64,000 bases of DNA from Mastigamoeba balamuthi (Eukaryota; Evosea; Mastigamoebida; Mastigamoebidae). Location: contig CACRSC010000084.1 of assembly GCA_902651635.1 (NCBI GenBank), positions 1,748,939 through 1,812,938 of the forward strand, given 5' to 3'. The notes beneath the pieces were generated by a model that had not been told where the DNA came from, searched no databases, and saw nothing but the letters and a program-made list of their open reading frames with translations. This document shows positions 11,942 to 23,368 of this stretch, piece after piece. Within the stretch, counting starts at the first letter, position 1; the number at the start of each line of letters is the position of its first letter. The translations under genes and the position numbers were made by a program.

Positions 11942-12013
11942 TTCCGAAGCCGGGAATCGAACCCGGGGCAAGCAGGTGAGAGCCGCTTATGTTACCAACT
12001 ACACCACTTCGGA
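11942..12013 (-). tRNA. tRNA-Glu (anticodon CTC)
   Basis: On the minus strand the sequence folds as a standard 72-nt cloverleaf. The acceptor TCCGAAG pairs with CTTCGGA, leaving discriminator A. A D-arm has GTGT and ACAT, and the anticodon stem AGCGG/CTGCT allows one G-U. The seven-base loop CTCTCAC carries anticodon CTC, and the T-arm is CCGGGTTCGATTCCCGG. It reads GAG, the major Glu codon expected in this GC-rich genome. It has no intron and no encoded CCA. Confidence 0.93.
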
Positions 12014-12742
12014 GATTACAGCTAGAGAAGGCAGCAGACATATCAGCAATAGGAAGTTCGTTCAGTTCTGCTCACCACACCCCTGTTGCTTCACGCAGCC
12101 CCTCGTCGTATCGCGCCAACCACCCGATCGGACGATGCGCTGGGGCTGTCGGCTGCTTCACTCGTGCCGTTGCAGCGGAGGCCTGTTCCAGTAACGGGCA
12201 GCTTCTTTATTTCGCCGTTGTCAACAGTGCGGCACTGCCGTTACCACAACCGCGCAGTCCCCCGAGCAGGGCGGGGCGCCCGCAGCCTCCGGGGCCGAGT
12301 GGGGGCAGCGCAGGCGAGGGCAGCGGGAGCGCGAGCGCGGCAGAGGGCACAACGGAGGGGCACGTGCGTCAGCAGGGGCAGGCGGAGTGGCCCAATTGGG
12401 GGCTGCCGGGAGGGCGGGAGAAAAGTCGGGCCCTCGAGGAAATCTGCTGCTGTCCAAACTGCAGGAAGAAACACAGCACAGGAGCGCCGCCCCTCAGGCG
12501 TATCACACCGCACTGCACTTTCTCTCTGCTCTCTCACTCTCACTCTCCCACTCTCGTCCCGTGCCCCCTGCCCCTTCGAGGGCCTTCTCCTCCCGTCACA
12601 CCAGCCCTCCCACCCCGAGGACCACACCGCTCCCAGCAACAGCAGCAGCAGCCAGGCCACACCGGCAGCGACCCACCCGCAGTCCGTCGCCGACGCACGC
12701 AGCGCAACTCTGCCGAGTAAAAGGAAAACACGCGCTGAGGCG
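12014..12742. other. Upstream region of the small conserved gene
   Basis: No coding domain is recognised. The second half carries CT-rich tracts (12517-12560) and CAGCAG runs (12637-12652) just before the start codon at 12743, consistent with promoter and 5' UTR. Overlapping long open frames reflect composition bias. Confidence 0.35.
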
Positions 12743-13218
12743 ATGCTGTTCGAGAGCCCCCTGGTCGCCCCCCTGCCCGTCCGGAGCGCGCGCCGCCCTC
12801 ACGTGCTGCCCGCGTGGTGCGCGAGCCCTTCCCACCCCCTTCGTTGTGCCGGTGATTATCAGAGCTCTGCGGGGGCACATCAGCTGATTCTTCCCCCTCC
12901 CCCCTCTCATCGTCGGGCTTCCCTTGACGCCTCCCCAGCGCCTACGCGCGGCCCGAGGGCTGCGAGGCGCCGCAGGACAGCGAGCTGCGCGAGATACTGC
13001 GGTCGTGCTCGCGGGAGGCCGCGGGGGGCTTGGGGCTGGGCGGCGCGGGGCTGCCGTCGCCGGACATTGAGCGCTGCTGCAACCCCATGGCCCAGCACCT
13101 CGACCAGCGCCACGGGGCCGCCTGGGCCACCCCGCGCTCGCGCCCCCTCGACGACGACGCCCTCTGCGAGGCCGGCGCCCAGCTGGGCCTTCTTAGCCTC
13201 TCCCCCGCGATGCCCTGA
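12743..13218 (+). CDS. Small conserved protein of unknown function, paralogue 1
   Basis: The two exons, 12743-12813 and 12939-13218, give 116 aa through a phase-2 intron. The start MLFESPLVAPLPVR and the later blocks DSELREILRS, SPDIERCCNPMAQH and LGLLSLSP are shared with the minus-strand gene at 35310-35840, which has the same two-exon layout and intron phase. Conservation of both ends and of intron position shows that this is a real gene family despite its size. There is no signal peptide, membrane segment or known domain. The role is unknown; a soluble intracellular protein is likely. Confidence 0.7.
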
Positions 13219-14694
13219 GCCGCTGCAGCCCGCACTGCTGCTGTACAGCGTCTGTACACACTACACAGGCAGACTGGCCCCCTTCTTCCCTGGGCTGACC
13301 CCCCAGGGGCTCCCTGGCCGTCCCAGAGGCTCGCACACCCCCACCCCGGCTCCCCTCCAATAAAGGCGGTTCCCTTGCTGTGTCGTGGCGTGTTCTCTGC
13401 CCGAGGGGCTGCGGCAGGGCAATTCCTCATCCCGCATGCGGTTGCCGCACTTATTTTCCTCCCTTTCCCGCATCCCCTCTGCCCGATTTTTGTCGATTTC
13501 GCCTGGTGCACCATCGGCTTTGATCGGGGCCCAACCGCCATCGGTTTTCTTTTGTCTTTTCCCTCCGCCACAGGAGTTCTTGCTCGCCTTGCAATGCGGT
13601 TGGCTCCGAAATTGAGTACCGTTACGCCTCCGAGCGAGGCGGGCGAGAAGCGGTGAGAATCGAGCAGACCGACCCCGTGGATCCCCGATTCTCTCGTAAG
13701 AAGACCCCCCCGCTTGAGACAGGCAGACTTCCACGGCTGCTTACTTGACTCCTGTTAGCCCGCAAAAAGCATTGAGGGCGACATGGGGACCTGCTGAGCC
13801 TCACAAGCACCCAATCCCTGGAGTGGTGTGCATAGAAAATAATTTCTCCCCCAAGTTCAATCAGCCAACACCTACCACGACAGTGCGGAGGTGGGAATTG
13901 AGGCCCACTCATCCAATACGCATTGCACAAAGCAGAAAGACCCATGGGGTCTCGAACGCGACAGCTGCCGATGAGCCAACGGAGGCCCGAGATGCAACAT
14001 CTGACTGCTTGACCAGCCAACTTTCTCACACATATGAACCAGGGCCTCAGATACAACAGATGCTTCACGCCTCTCTTTTGCCGAATTCAATTGGGAAAGT
14101 ATGACCATGACAAAGTTGACACACGCCAACGAGGCGAAGAACACTCCGCTGGCGGATCGCAGTACGCCAATACACGTGCGAAGAACACGGGCCAGTCCGA
14201 GGGGCACGAAAACATATGCAAGGATCGAGTATGGGTTGCGCATCGGAGGCAGGCACCGCATTCCGATGGCGAAGGGTACATTGTACATTGGAAACAAGAC
14301 AAAAAGAACCTGCCTCTTGCATCTATTCGGGGATTGGGCAATATCTCCGCCGCTGCCCACCCCTCGGCCGAGGAGGGGGGCACGCAGGCACAGCATCGCC
14401 TGTGCCAGCTGTGCCGTGCTTTGTGGGGCACGCGCGAGAGTGACGCTCACGCGGTGCCTCAGATTTCGGACAGATAGCACACACGCCTCGCCAGACAACG
14501 GGGCAGCAGAGCACTGGCACAGCTGGCTTCCCTCTACCCGGGCTGCATGCTCGTCGGAAAGCCGCGCACCGACCACGGAATGTTCTTTTCCAACCCCCCA
14601 GAAGACTCCGAAACCGCCGAAGCTAATTCCGAAGGCCCAATTCCCTTCGTTCTTCGTTTTGAACCCCGGATAGAACAGAGTCTGGCGCCCCATC
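13219..14694. other. Intergenic region, no confident gene
   Basis: 13219-13650 is the probable 3' region of the small gene. 13740-14500 is AT-richer and, on the minus strand, contains a patch with hydrophobic stretches (around 14300-14090). It has no recognisable family and no start, and its frame runs into the oppositely oriented next gene. It could be a decayed membrane-protein exon or chance. The last ~100 bases are upstream sequence of the NIDO gene. Confidence 0.35.
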
Positions 14695-16416
14695 ATGCTC
14701 GGTCTTGTCCCGGCCCTGGCGCTCGCTCTGGCCGCGTGCGGCACGCGAGGGGCGCTGGTGGGCTTCGGGCCGTCTGCCGGGGACGCCACGCTGCAGCCCG
14801 GGGGCGACGACATCGACTACCGGGTGAGCCTGGGGTTCGCCTTCGACTACTGCGGCAGCAGCTACACGGCCGCCAACGTCGACGTCAACGGCTACCTCTC
14901 GTTCGCCGACGGCCGCGGCTCGGTCTACCGCAACGAGGCAAGCCCGTGGCCGGGGATGGTCGCGTGGTACTGGGCCGACTGGCGCACAGGGGCGAGCCCC
15001 GTATACGCGGGCAGAAAGACCTCTGAGCAGGACCTCCAGACCGTCCGCAGCAACATCGCCGCTGCCGGGGTGGCGCTGGCGCCGGGCGTGACTCTCTCGG
15101 CCTACGCGGTGACGTGGTGCGCCCCTGTGGGCGGGGGACCCAGTGCCTCCCTCGACTCGGTGGCTGACTCGCTGGACAGGCACAACCTCACGAGCTGGAA
15201 CATCCAAGGGCCCACGGGGTCGTGCCAGGTCGTCCTCGTGGCGACGTCGGACGGCCACTCGTACATCGGCATCACGTGGGCCGACTACACGGACAGGGCC
15301 AACAGCTTCTGGACGCGGGGCACAGTGGGCTTCGGGTGGGCGGGCGGGTCGTGGACCATCGCCTACGCACAGCAGATCTGGCCCAACCTCACCACGCAGG
15401 GGCCCGTCGGCGGCAGCGGCTGGCTCTACGAGGCCACCAGCGGCGGCGTCGTGCAGGTGCGGCCCGGCGCCTTCTGCGAGTGGGACAGCGCAGCCCCCGA
15501 GTCGCTCGTGTCGGTCGACGGCCCTCGCTCGGGCTTCCGGTCCCTCAACCAGCTCGTCCTCTCCCTCGCCACCCCGCTCTTCGCCGACCGCAACTACTCC
15601 TCCGTCGTCGCCATCGGCGACACGGGCGACGCCGCCTGTGCGCTGCCCGCCAACGTGTCGTCGGCCCCTGAGCCCGAGGGCCCGTGCGGCCGACGAGCGT
15701 CGTCCTCGACTGGCCCGCGGTGGCCGCGCGCTGCGGCATGGCCCTCCAGTCCTCGGGCGCGGCCGACACCTGGACGGGCGTCGCCACCGTCGCCTACACC
15801 GCCGCCGTCGCCGCCGCCGACGCCCTCGTGGCCGCGGAGACCCGCGCGCGCGTGCTGTTCCGCGTGGCGCTGCTCAGGCACGTCGCCCTCTCCGTCGCCG
15901 ACGCCCGCGTGTGGGACAGCCTCGGCGCCCACCCCGTCGTCACCGGCTTCGAGCTCGAGGCCACCGGCGCCGGCGGCGTGGCGCTGCGGCTGCGGCTGCT
16001 CGTGGGCCTGCAGGCGCCCTTTGTGGTCTCGGGGCTCCTCGTCGACGCCCGCACGTTCCCCAGCGCCCTTGGCGCCGTCTCGCTGCTGTCGCTCGCCCAG
16101 ATGCCCTCGACGGCGGGCCACAGCTGGGCCGAGGTGACGCTGGGCATCGCCCCTGCCGCGGGCGTCGGCGCGCTCTCCGGGGCGCCCCTGGCGCTCGCCC
16201 TCAACGTGAGCTGCCAGTCGGGCACGGCCCTCTGCCCCGCGGGCCCCGGGGCCACTGTGGGCGCAGCCCTGGCCCTCAGCGCGGGGCCCTGGGCGCCGCT
16301 GGTGGCCGGCAGCGCCTCTGTCGAGGGCTTGCTGCTGCTCTTCGCCGACGCCGGCCTCGCGCTGCCCCGCGCGGCCTTCGTGGCGGGCGACACGGTGCAC
16401 TGCCTCGCCACGTTTG
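14695..16416 (+). CDS. NIDO-domain surface/secreted protein, 3' end lost in gap
   Basis: The reading starts MLGLVPALALALAACGTRGA, a signal peptide. It is followed by a nidogen-type (NIDO) extracellular domain: YRVSLGFAFDYCGSSYTAANVDVNGYLSF, AWYWADWRTG, a VTWCAPV strand, SYIGITWADY and NSFWTRGTVGFGW. Several N-glycosylation sequons (NLTS, NLTT, NYSS, NVSS) fit an extracellular location. Downstream is a repetitive beta-strand-like Ala/Leu/Val-rich region with more sequons. The frame changes once near 15675-15690 (frame of the NIDO part to frame of VRPTSVVLDWPAV), with no intron signal, so a one-base assembly or sequencing error is the simplest reading. The gene is cut at N 16417 and its C-terminus (probably a membrane anchor) is missing. 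Confidence 0.75.
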
Positions 16417-16417
16417 N
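16417..16417. other. Scaffold join (single N) without visible overlap
   Basis: Unlike the other three Ns, the two sides of this N share no repeated end. It truncates the plus-strand NIDO gene and the minus-strand ABCF gene together, so real sequence of unknown length is missing here. Confidence 0.85.
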
Positions 16418-18491
16418 CTCAGCGCCGCGATGCTGCTCTCGGCCGCCTCGGGCCCCAGCGCGAAGCACGAGAGGTGCCTCCTGGCCTCCTCCTCGGCGCG
16501 CGGCCGCCCGCGCGAGCCCATCCGGCGCGCGATCCACTCGATGGGCGTCGTCGACATGTCGCCGTCGAGGGCGGCCAGCTGGTTCTGGTCGACGACGGCG
16601 ACGGGGCACGCGGCGCGGACCGAGCCGCTGGCGACGGCCCCCGAGGGCAGCGACCCGCTGAGCGCGCGCAGCAGCGTCGTCTTGCCGCAGCCGTTGGAGC
16701 CCACGACGGCGATGCGGTCGCCCGCGAGCACCGAGAGCGGCGGCGTACGCAGCAGCGGCCCTCCGCGCGCGCCCCACCCGGGGCCGACGACGAGAGGCGT
16801 CGCCTCGAGCAGCGGATCCGACGACGCCGCGGAGACCGGCCCCGGGACGTCGGGGTCGACCGGAGTGATCCACGCGGGCAGCTGCGCGAGCGTCAGCCCC
16901 CAGAGGCCCCGGGAGGCGGAGAGCGGGGAGGGGGAGGGGTGGGGGGACCGCGGGCCTTCATGTTGACGCCCTTGCCGTCGCGGACGGGCTCTGGGCGGAG
17001 CGGCAGGCGGACGGCCGAGGCGGCGATGGTCTTGAGAGAGAACGTCTTGAACCGCTTGCCGTCCTCGCGGAAGAGCCCGATGCGCTTCATCTTCCGCTCG
17101 CGGGCGGCGGCGTTGTGGGCGCGGGCTGCGTCTCCCTCGCGGGCCGCGCGCTGGCGCTGCAGCTGGACGCTCTCGCGCAGCGCCTGCTCCCTTTTCTGGC
17201 GCTCGGCGTAGAGGCCCTCGTGGAACGCGCGGCTCTGCTGCATCTGCTCCTCGAACGAGCTGTAGGGCCTGTCGTACTGGCTCAGCGCGCCCATGTGCAG
17301 GCAGACCGTGTCGGTGCACACGAGGTCCAGGAACGCCGCGTCGTGGCTCACGAGCAGCAGCGTGCGTCGCGCGGCAGCAGAGGAGGCGCGCAGGAGCCCC
17401 GCGAGCTGCAGCACCGCCTCGAGGTCCATGTGGTTCGTCGGCTCGTCGAGCAGCAGCACCTCGGCGTCGGACCACAGCGCGCGGGCGACCTCGAGCCGAG
17501 ACCTCCACCCGCCGCTCAGCAGCGCCACGCGGGCGTCGGGGTCGCGGAACCCCAGCTGCCGCAGCAGCGCCCGCGCCCGCTGCTCCCCGGTGGCCGCCCC
17601 GCGCGACTCGAGCTCCTCGAGCTCGGCGAGAACGCCGCAGAGACGCTCGGCGGCCTCGGGAGACGCGTCCGAGGCGAGGGCTACCGACTGCTCTGCGAGG
17701 TACGCGCGGCGAGCGTCGGCGGTCAGCACGTGCTCGACCAGCGTCAGTGGCGAGTCCTTGGCGAGGGCCAGGGCTTCGGCGTCCGTCTGTCCCACGTAGT
17801 GCACCGCCCCAGGTCCACAGCGGTCGCTGGGGGCACAGCGACCGTTTACTTCGTTATTGGGGAAAGATTCTCAATTGATTTCGGCGTACGTGAGCACTTG
17901 GCACAGGGCTCGGAGAAGCGTGGTCTTGCCCACGCCGTTGGGGCCGATCAGGCCGTACCTCCTGCCGCGGGTGATGCTGAGGGACGCGTGCCCGTCGAGG
18001 ATGAGCGTGTCGGCGACCGTCAGCTGCAGCCTGCGCCCCGTCAGCAGCGTGTCCCCCCGGCTGAAGCACGCGATGTCCCCCGCGATCTCCACGACCCCCT
18101 TCTCCGCCACGACCGCCGGCGTCGCGTAGGCCGCCTCTTCGACTGCACTCTCCGCAGCTGTCGGAGGAGCCGGGGCCGCTGCAGTCGTTGCCTCTGCCGG
18201 TGGCGCCCTGAGGTTGTTCTCCGAGACAGTAGCCTCTGCGGGCCTCGGTGCTGCCTTGCGCGCGTGCCAGGCGGGGCTGACGGGGCACTGGAGCGACCAC
18301 ACTTGGAGGACCTCGTCGCAGGTCGACGTGGCTGTCTGCCTGTCGCCCAGCGCTGAGCAGAGCAGCTCGAGGACGTCGTCGCGGACGCTCGGCGACTGCT
18401 CGGCCAGCTCTGCGGCAATGTACGGCGCGTAGACCTCCTCGTCAGCGCCGTGGGTGCGCAGAATGCTCCTGAGAGAGGCCTCGAACGACAT
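16418..18491 (-). CDS. ABCF-family ATPase (GCN20/ABCF3-like), C-terminus missing
   Basis: The exons are 18491-17890, 17826-16968 and 16881-16418, with phases in agreement. The N-terminus (SLRSILRTHGADEEVYAPYI, then DDVLELLCSAL) resembles the helical N-terminal domain of ABCF3/GCN20. ABC domain 1 has Walker A GPNGVGKTT, signature LSGGW and Walker B VLLLDEPTNHMDL, followed by the basic ABCF linker (RQKREQALRESVQ). ABC domain 2 begins with Walker A GSNGCGKTT and is cut at the N before its signature and Walker B. There are no membrane segments. ABCF proteins are soluble translation factors; GCN20 acts with GCN1 on ribosomes in amino-acid starvation signalling. That role is inferred from family resemblance. 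A partial second copy of exon 1 at 19919-20316 is an assembly repeat. Confidence 0.88.
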
Positions 18492-19917
18492 AGGGCGTGT
18501 GTGAAGCGAGGGTTGTGTGGCTGAATAATAAATGAAGCCCAGAAGGAGCCGTTGCCCGTTGGGCGACGGAAGATGTCAAACAGACGTCATTGAACCGGAG
18601 AGAAGGAACAACTGAGTGGCAAACGAAATACTGCTATCTTGTGGCAAATGTTATGCTTTATTCCACTCTGACGTTTTGATCCAATGCACAAGGAGGGGTA
18701 CACTTTTGAAAAGCACCGCAAAGATGTATCACAAATCAGGCAACCCCACTTCACACCATTTCCCCCCACACTTGCTGTGCTACTTTTGGTGATATCGAAC
18801 GGGTACACAACGTGACCTATGCCTAGAAATATGAAAACACCGTGAGTGCTTCTGGAATACACATTCCAATGGCCAAAATGATAGCTTTGATACCCTTCCT
18901 GTTACAGCCTGCTGATCTTCTTGCCTTTGTCACAGTGCTCATGAATACAAATCCGGGAATTGTCTTGCCCAGTGTGGTGCCCAGTATTGCACCTGGTGTA
19001 GTGGCCCGCAATGCCATGATGAACTCTGTTGAGGTGAGGATCACAGTGTTCATGTTCACACTGAGGCCCTTGTGGCATGAGACATGGTGGAGTGCACACT
19101 GCGAGATGCATGAGTGGTCAAATCTGACCTTGGGGTTGTATGGCTCCAGGCTGGAACGGACAAATGCATCTTTTACTTTACCAGTGAAGTTCCATAATGT
19201 GTGGCCTTCGATGTCACGCCTCTTCTCAAGATTGGCATTCACAGAGATTATTGTAGTTCTTCAAGAGGGTGTTGAAAATGCTGTTGATGACCAGGTTGAG
19301 AAGCTGAAGGATGTGCAATGCATGCACAGGAAAGCTCACCACTGTAATCTTGTGGTCGAGCAGGAACTGGAGTGTGACGCTGCCAGTGTGCAACCCAAGG
19401 TTGTCCAACACGATCATGCGCAACTCATCAGGCTGGTCGTGATTCACTTTGAGTACAAAAAACCCACTCGATCCTGCTCCTGAACAGGCACCTTGTGATT
19501 CACCCCTTGGCTGCTCCTCCGAAGTTGATGTGGTAAAGGTGCTTTGTGATGCAGTCTGGGGTCGTCTTGAGGGGGATCACCATGGTCTTGGTCAACTGTT
19601 ATCCATGAGATGGCAATAGTTGTTGTAACATATTTGTATCAGTCGGTAGGGAGAAAAACAGTGCGACCCTGTGGTTGTTTCAGAGTGCGGGGAGCCCTTT
19701 GATCTGACCTGCCTTCACAAGGCACCACCCAGACGCCACTTTCCCATCCCCCCGCCATAGTTGTGTAATTAGTGCTTCGATCGAGGACCCCGCGCAGCCT
19801 GAGGACCTCGTCCACGTCCTCTGGCACTGCCCCACGTGCACGTCTGCCCCACCTCTGGGTCACCTGGTCGACTCTCGTCCCCTCGTTCCCTCGTTGACCG
19901 CACGCTTGAGTCCTGGN
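18089..19917. repeat. First copy of a 1.83-kb direct repeat flanking N 19918 (probable unmerged overlap)
   Basis: This span recurs without visible differences at 19919-21742, offset 1825. It contains the ABCF 5' exon part and the pogo-like transposon remnant. The repeat ends exactly at the N on the left and starts exactly after it on the right, as in an unmerged contig overlap. Confidence 0.85.
18576..19640 (-). mobile_element. Decayed pogo/Tigger-like (DDE) DNA transposon
   Basis: This is an AT-richer island 80-90 bases upstream of the ABCF start. On the minus strand, about 19450-19240, the reading RMIVLDNLGLHTGSVTLQFL, then VHALHILQLLNLVINSIFNT, matches the end of a DDE_1 transposase: a catalytic Asp in VLDN followed by the H-x-LQ-(P)L block. 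The next frame (about 19240-18950) continues with TLWNFTGKVKDAFVRSS and PYNP, where the family usually has an A-rich helix and GI-P(F/Y)N. The proline of the LQPLD motif is replaced and the frame is broken at least once, so it is inactive. A more diverged copy is at 33690-34740. The DNA repeats in the assembly copy at 20401-21465. Confidence 0.6.
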
Positions 19918-19918
19918 G

Positions 19919-21742
19919 ACCCCCTTCTCCGCCACGACCGCCGGCGTCGCGTAGGCCGCCTCTTCGACTGCACTCTCCGCAGCTGTCGGAGGAGCCGGGG
20001 CCGCTGCAGTCGTTGCCTCTGCCGGTGGCGCCCTGAGGTTGTTCTCCGAGACAGTAGCCTCTGCGGGCCTCGGTGCTGCCTTGCGCGCGTGCCAGGCGGG
20101 GCTGACGGGGCACTGGAGCGACCACACTTGGAGGACCTCGTCGCAGGTCGACGTGGCTGTCTGCCTGTCGCCCAGCGCTGAGCAGAGCAGCTCGAGGACG
20201 TCGTCGCGGACGCTCGGCGACTGCTCGGCCAGCTCTGCGGCAATGTACGGCGCGTAGACCTCCTCGTCAGCGCCGTGGGTGCGCAGAATGCTCCTGAGAG
20301 AGGCCTCGAACGACATAGGGCGTGTGTGAAGCGAGGGTTGTGTGGCTGAATAATAAATGAAGCCCAGAAGGAGCCGTTGCCCGTTGGGCGACGGAAGATG
20401 TCAAACAGACGTCATTGAACCGGAGAGAAGGAACAACTGAGTGGCAAACGAAATACTGCTATCTTGTGGCAAATGTTATGCTTTATTCCACTCTGACGTT
20501 TTGATCCAATGCACAAGGAGGGGTACACTTTTGAAAAGCACCGCAAAGATGTATCACAAATCAGGCAACCCCACTTCACACCATTTCCCCCCACACTTGC
20601 TGTGCTACTTTTGGTGATATCGAACGGGTACACAACGTGACCTATGCCTAGAAATATGAAAACACCGTGAGTGCTTCTGGAATACACATTCCAATGGCCA
20701 AAATGATAGCTTTGATACCCTTCCTGTTACAGCCTGCTGATCTTCTTGCCTTTGTCACAGTGCTCATGAATACAAATCCGGGAATTGTCTTGCCCAGTGT
20801 GGTGCCCAGTATTGCACCTGGTGTAGTGGCCCGCAATGCCATGATGAACTCTGTTGAGGTGAGGATCACAGTGTTCATGTTCACACTGAGGCCCTTGTGG
20901 CATGAGACATGGTGGAGTGCACACTGCGAGATGCATGAGTGGTCAAATCTGACCTTGGGGTTGTATGGCTCCAGGCTGGAACGGACAAATGCATCTTTTA
21001 CTTTACCAGTGAAGTTCCATAATGTGTGGCCTTCGATGTCACGCCTCTTCTCAAGATTGGCATTCACAGAGATTATTGTAGTTCTTCAAGAGGGTGTTGA
21101 AAATGCTGTTGATGACCAGGTTGAGAAGCTGAAGGATGTGCAATGCATGCACAGGAAAGCTCACCACTGTAATCTTGTGGTCGAGCAGGAACTGGAGTGT
21201 GACGCTGCCAGTGTGCAACCCAAGGTTGTCCAACACGATCATGCGCAACTCATCAGGCTGGTCGTGATTCACTTTGAGTACAAAAAACCCACTCGATCCT
21301 GCTCCTGAACAGGCACCTTGTGATTCACCCCTTGGCTGCTCCTCCGAAGTTGATGTGGTAAAGGTGCTTTGTGATGCAGTCTGGGGTCGTCTTGAGGGGG
21401 ATCACCATGGTCTTGGTCAACTGTTATCCATGAGATGGCAATAGTTGTTGTAACATATTTGTATCAGTCGGTAGGGAGAAAAACAGTGCGACCCTGTGGT
21501 TGTTTCAGAGTGCGGGGAGCCCTTTGATCTGACCTGCCTTCACAAGGCACCACCCAGACGCCACTTTCCCATCCCCCCGCCATAGTTGTGTAATTAGTGC
21601 TTCGATCGAGGACCCCGCGCAGCCTGAGGACCTCGTCCACGTCCTCTGGCACTGCCCCACGTGCACGTCTGCCCCACCTCTGGGTCACCTGGTCGACTCT
21701 CGTCCCCTCGTTCCCTCGTTGACCGCACGCTTGAGTCCTGGG
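19919..21742. repeat. Second copy of the 1.83-kb assembly repeat
   Basis: This stretch matches 18094-19917 base for base as far as can be read. It contains a partial ABCF exon 1 on the minus strand (start codon at 20316) and the same pogo-like remnant (20401-21465). After removing one copy, the ABCF upstream region continues directly into 21743. Confidence 0.85.
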
Positions 21743-21830
21743 GCCACGTGGCCCCGACGGCACTGGTCCACGGGCCACCTCAGGGTGGCGGATCGGCTAT
21801 CTGTGCAGCCTTGCAGACGCCCGCCGCAGT
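21570..21830 (+). mobile_element. Probable C-terminal remnant of a LINE (non-LTR retrotransposon) ORF
   Basis: The plus-strand reading contains HSCVISASIEDPAQPEDLVH followed by VLWHCPTC. This resembles the Cys/His motif after the reverse transcriptase of many LINE ORF2 proteins (C-x-C, then E-x-x-x-H-x-L-x-x-C). No reverse transcriptase core is seen upstream, so only the tail remains. The match rests on one short motif. The 5' half also occurs before N 19918 as part of the assembly repeat. Confidence 0.35.
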
Positions 21831-22451
21831 ACGTCGCAGGTATCTAATGTTGGGCTTCCTTTACCACGCTGCCCGCTCGCTTCCTGTTGTCGAGACGAAT
21901 ATGGCTCTTTGGAGCGTCTGGTTCTCAGCCATGGCGGGCCTCTTTCACGAGTATGTGGAACCTGCCTTGCGGTTGTCCTGAACGCCACAGCAGCCTTGTT
22001 TCTTTGGGCTGCCAAACGGAAAAAATGCAATTGAACAACCAGATCTGCTTCTGCGGCTCTGATGCCTCCTCGCATGTGTGCCTTCGCGACTCTCTCTCTC
22101 TGGCCGAAGCTGCAGGAGCGCCGCGGGCTGTAGTGTGTGTTTGCTGATGTCACACAGCGAATCTGTGGCGCTATAATTGCCGTACTGCCAATGCATCTCA
22201 CTCACAAAAATAAACCACGGAGTGCGCGCCATACCGACTCGCGGACAACCGCCACCAAGCAGGCACCCTCCAGCTTCACGTGCAGGGTCCGGGTGCTCCT
22301 GCTATGCGCCCGTAGTCGTGCAGCGAGCCCCGCCGTCGGCAGCGCAGGCACATGCCGAGACTGCTCTCCAGGGGTTGAGCACCCACCGGGGCGCATGCCA
22401 CTCGGCGGACGAGTCCAAGGACGGGGTCACAGTGAGCGGAACGTGGATTGT

Positions 22452-22480
22452 GAGAGTGAGAGAGAGAGAGAGAGAGAGAC
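22452..22480. repeat. GA microsatellite
   Basis: An uninterrupted GA run within R1 copy A. Copy B lacks the long run at the matching place. Confidence 0.85.
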
Positions 22481-22644
22481 GCGACCCCACCCACGATGGC
22501 GGTGCGCGATGCCGCCCGGGGAGACACGAAGATCCAGGCATCTGAGAGAAGATATTGTGGGTGGAAGATTCTGTGACGCCACAGACGGGGGGCAGAGCCA
22601 CGAAGGGACACAGCGCCACCGCATTCACAAGCAAACACCCGCAG

Positions 22645-22645
<1 letters not shown>

Positions 22646-22685
<40 letters not shown>
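22646..22685. repeat. CA microsatellite
   Basis: About twenty CA units in R1 copy A. Copy B keeps six to seven units near 30727-30741 and copy C has the complementary GT run at 53705-53724, so the tract has changed length since the copies separated. Confidence 0.9.
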
Positions 22686-22686
<1 letters not shown>

Positions 22687-23202
22687 CGGAGCACACGGCC
22701 ACAGACGGAGAGCACTGCCAGCGAGGGCTAGGGGCCCAGGGGGAGCAGCAGGGGCGGAGGACGTGGGCGACGCAGAGCGAGCGACGCAGCGCAGCGACCA
22801 CACTGCGACGCCACTGCGGGGCTCACAGGGCGACGCTTCGTGGCGCGCTACCAGAGCCCCTACGAGCCCCCTCTGACACACCGGTGCCTCGCGCCATGCG
22901 CATGCGAGACAGAGAAGCGCTGACGACCGCGTCTGACAACGAACGAGTCGGCACACGTCACGCCGAGTATCGCGCAGACGCGCTGCAGCGGAGAATGAGA
23001 CAGAGCGGCGCAGCGACCAAGAGACGCCAGCACACGAAGCGGCCGCGAGCGGCGGCTGCAAGGAGAGAGCAAGCGGACGAGGACCGCAGAGGTGCCGATG
23101 GCGGCGCGCCCATGAACATCATCGAGCGGGCGTAGGGGGAGGGAGCGCAAGCACAGGGTGCACAGGGTGGGTGCGTGCTGTTGCGTTTGTTTGGCTGTGC
23201 TC

Positions 23203-23252
23203 TCCCTCCTCTCCCTCCTCTCCCTCCTCTCCCTCCTCTCCCTCCTCTCCCA
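23203..23252. repeat. Nine-base minisatellite (TCTCCCTCC)n
   Basis: Five to six head-to-tail copies of TCTCCCTCC lie in R1 copy A, followed by CGT-rich sequence. The tract is reduced or absent in copies B and C. Confidence 0.85.
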
Positions 23253-23368
23253 CTGGGCCATCATCATCGTCGTCGTCGTCCCTCGCTCCCTCGCTCCCTC
23301 GCCCCTCGAGTAGACCCTCGACGCCCTCGTCCCGCACCCTCACCCCCTCCCTCTGCCCTGTGTTGTGT

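Noticed and set aside
13872-14813. A minus-strand membrane protein
   Set aside because: The hydrophobic patches are short, the frame overlaps the well-supported NIDO gene on the other strand, and no family is recognisable.
19919-20316. A second ABCF gene
   Set aside because: It is the assembly repeat of exon 1, starting exactly after an N.
22137-23135. Long open frames in R1 (up to 332 codons)
   Set aside because: They cross microsatellites, have Arg/His/Thr-biased composition and are not preserved in the other R1 copies.
22446-23252. CRISPR array
   Set aside because: The repeats are simple microsatellites and a 9-base minisatellite without spacers, in a eukaryotic genome.
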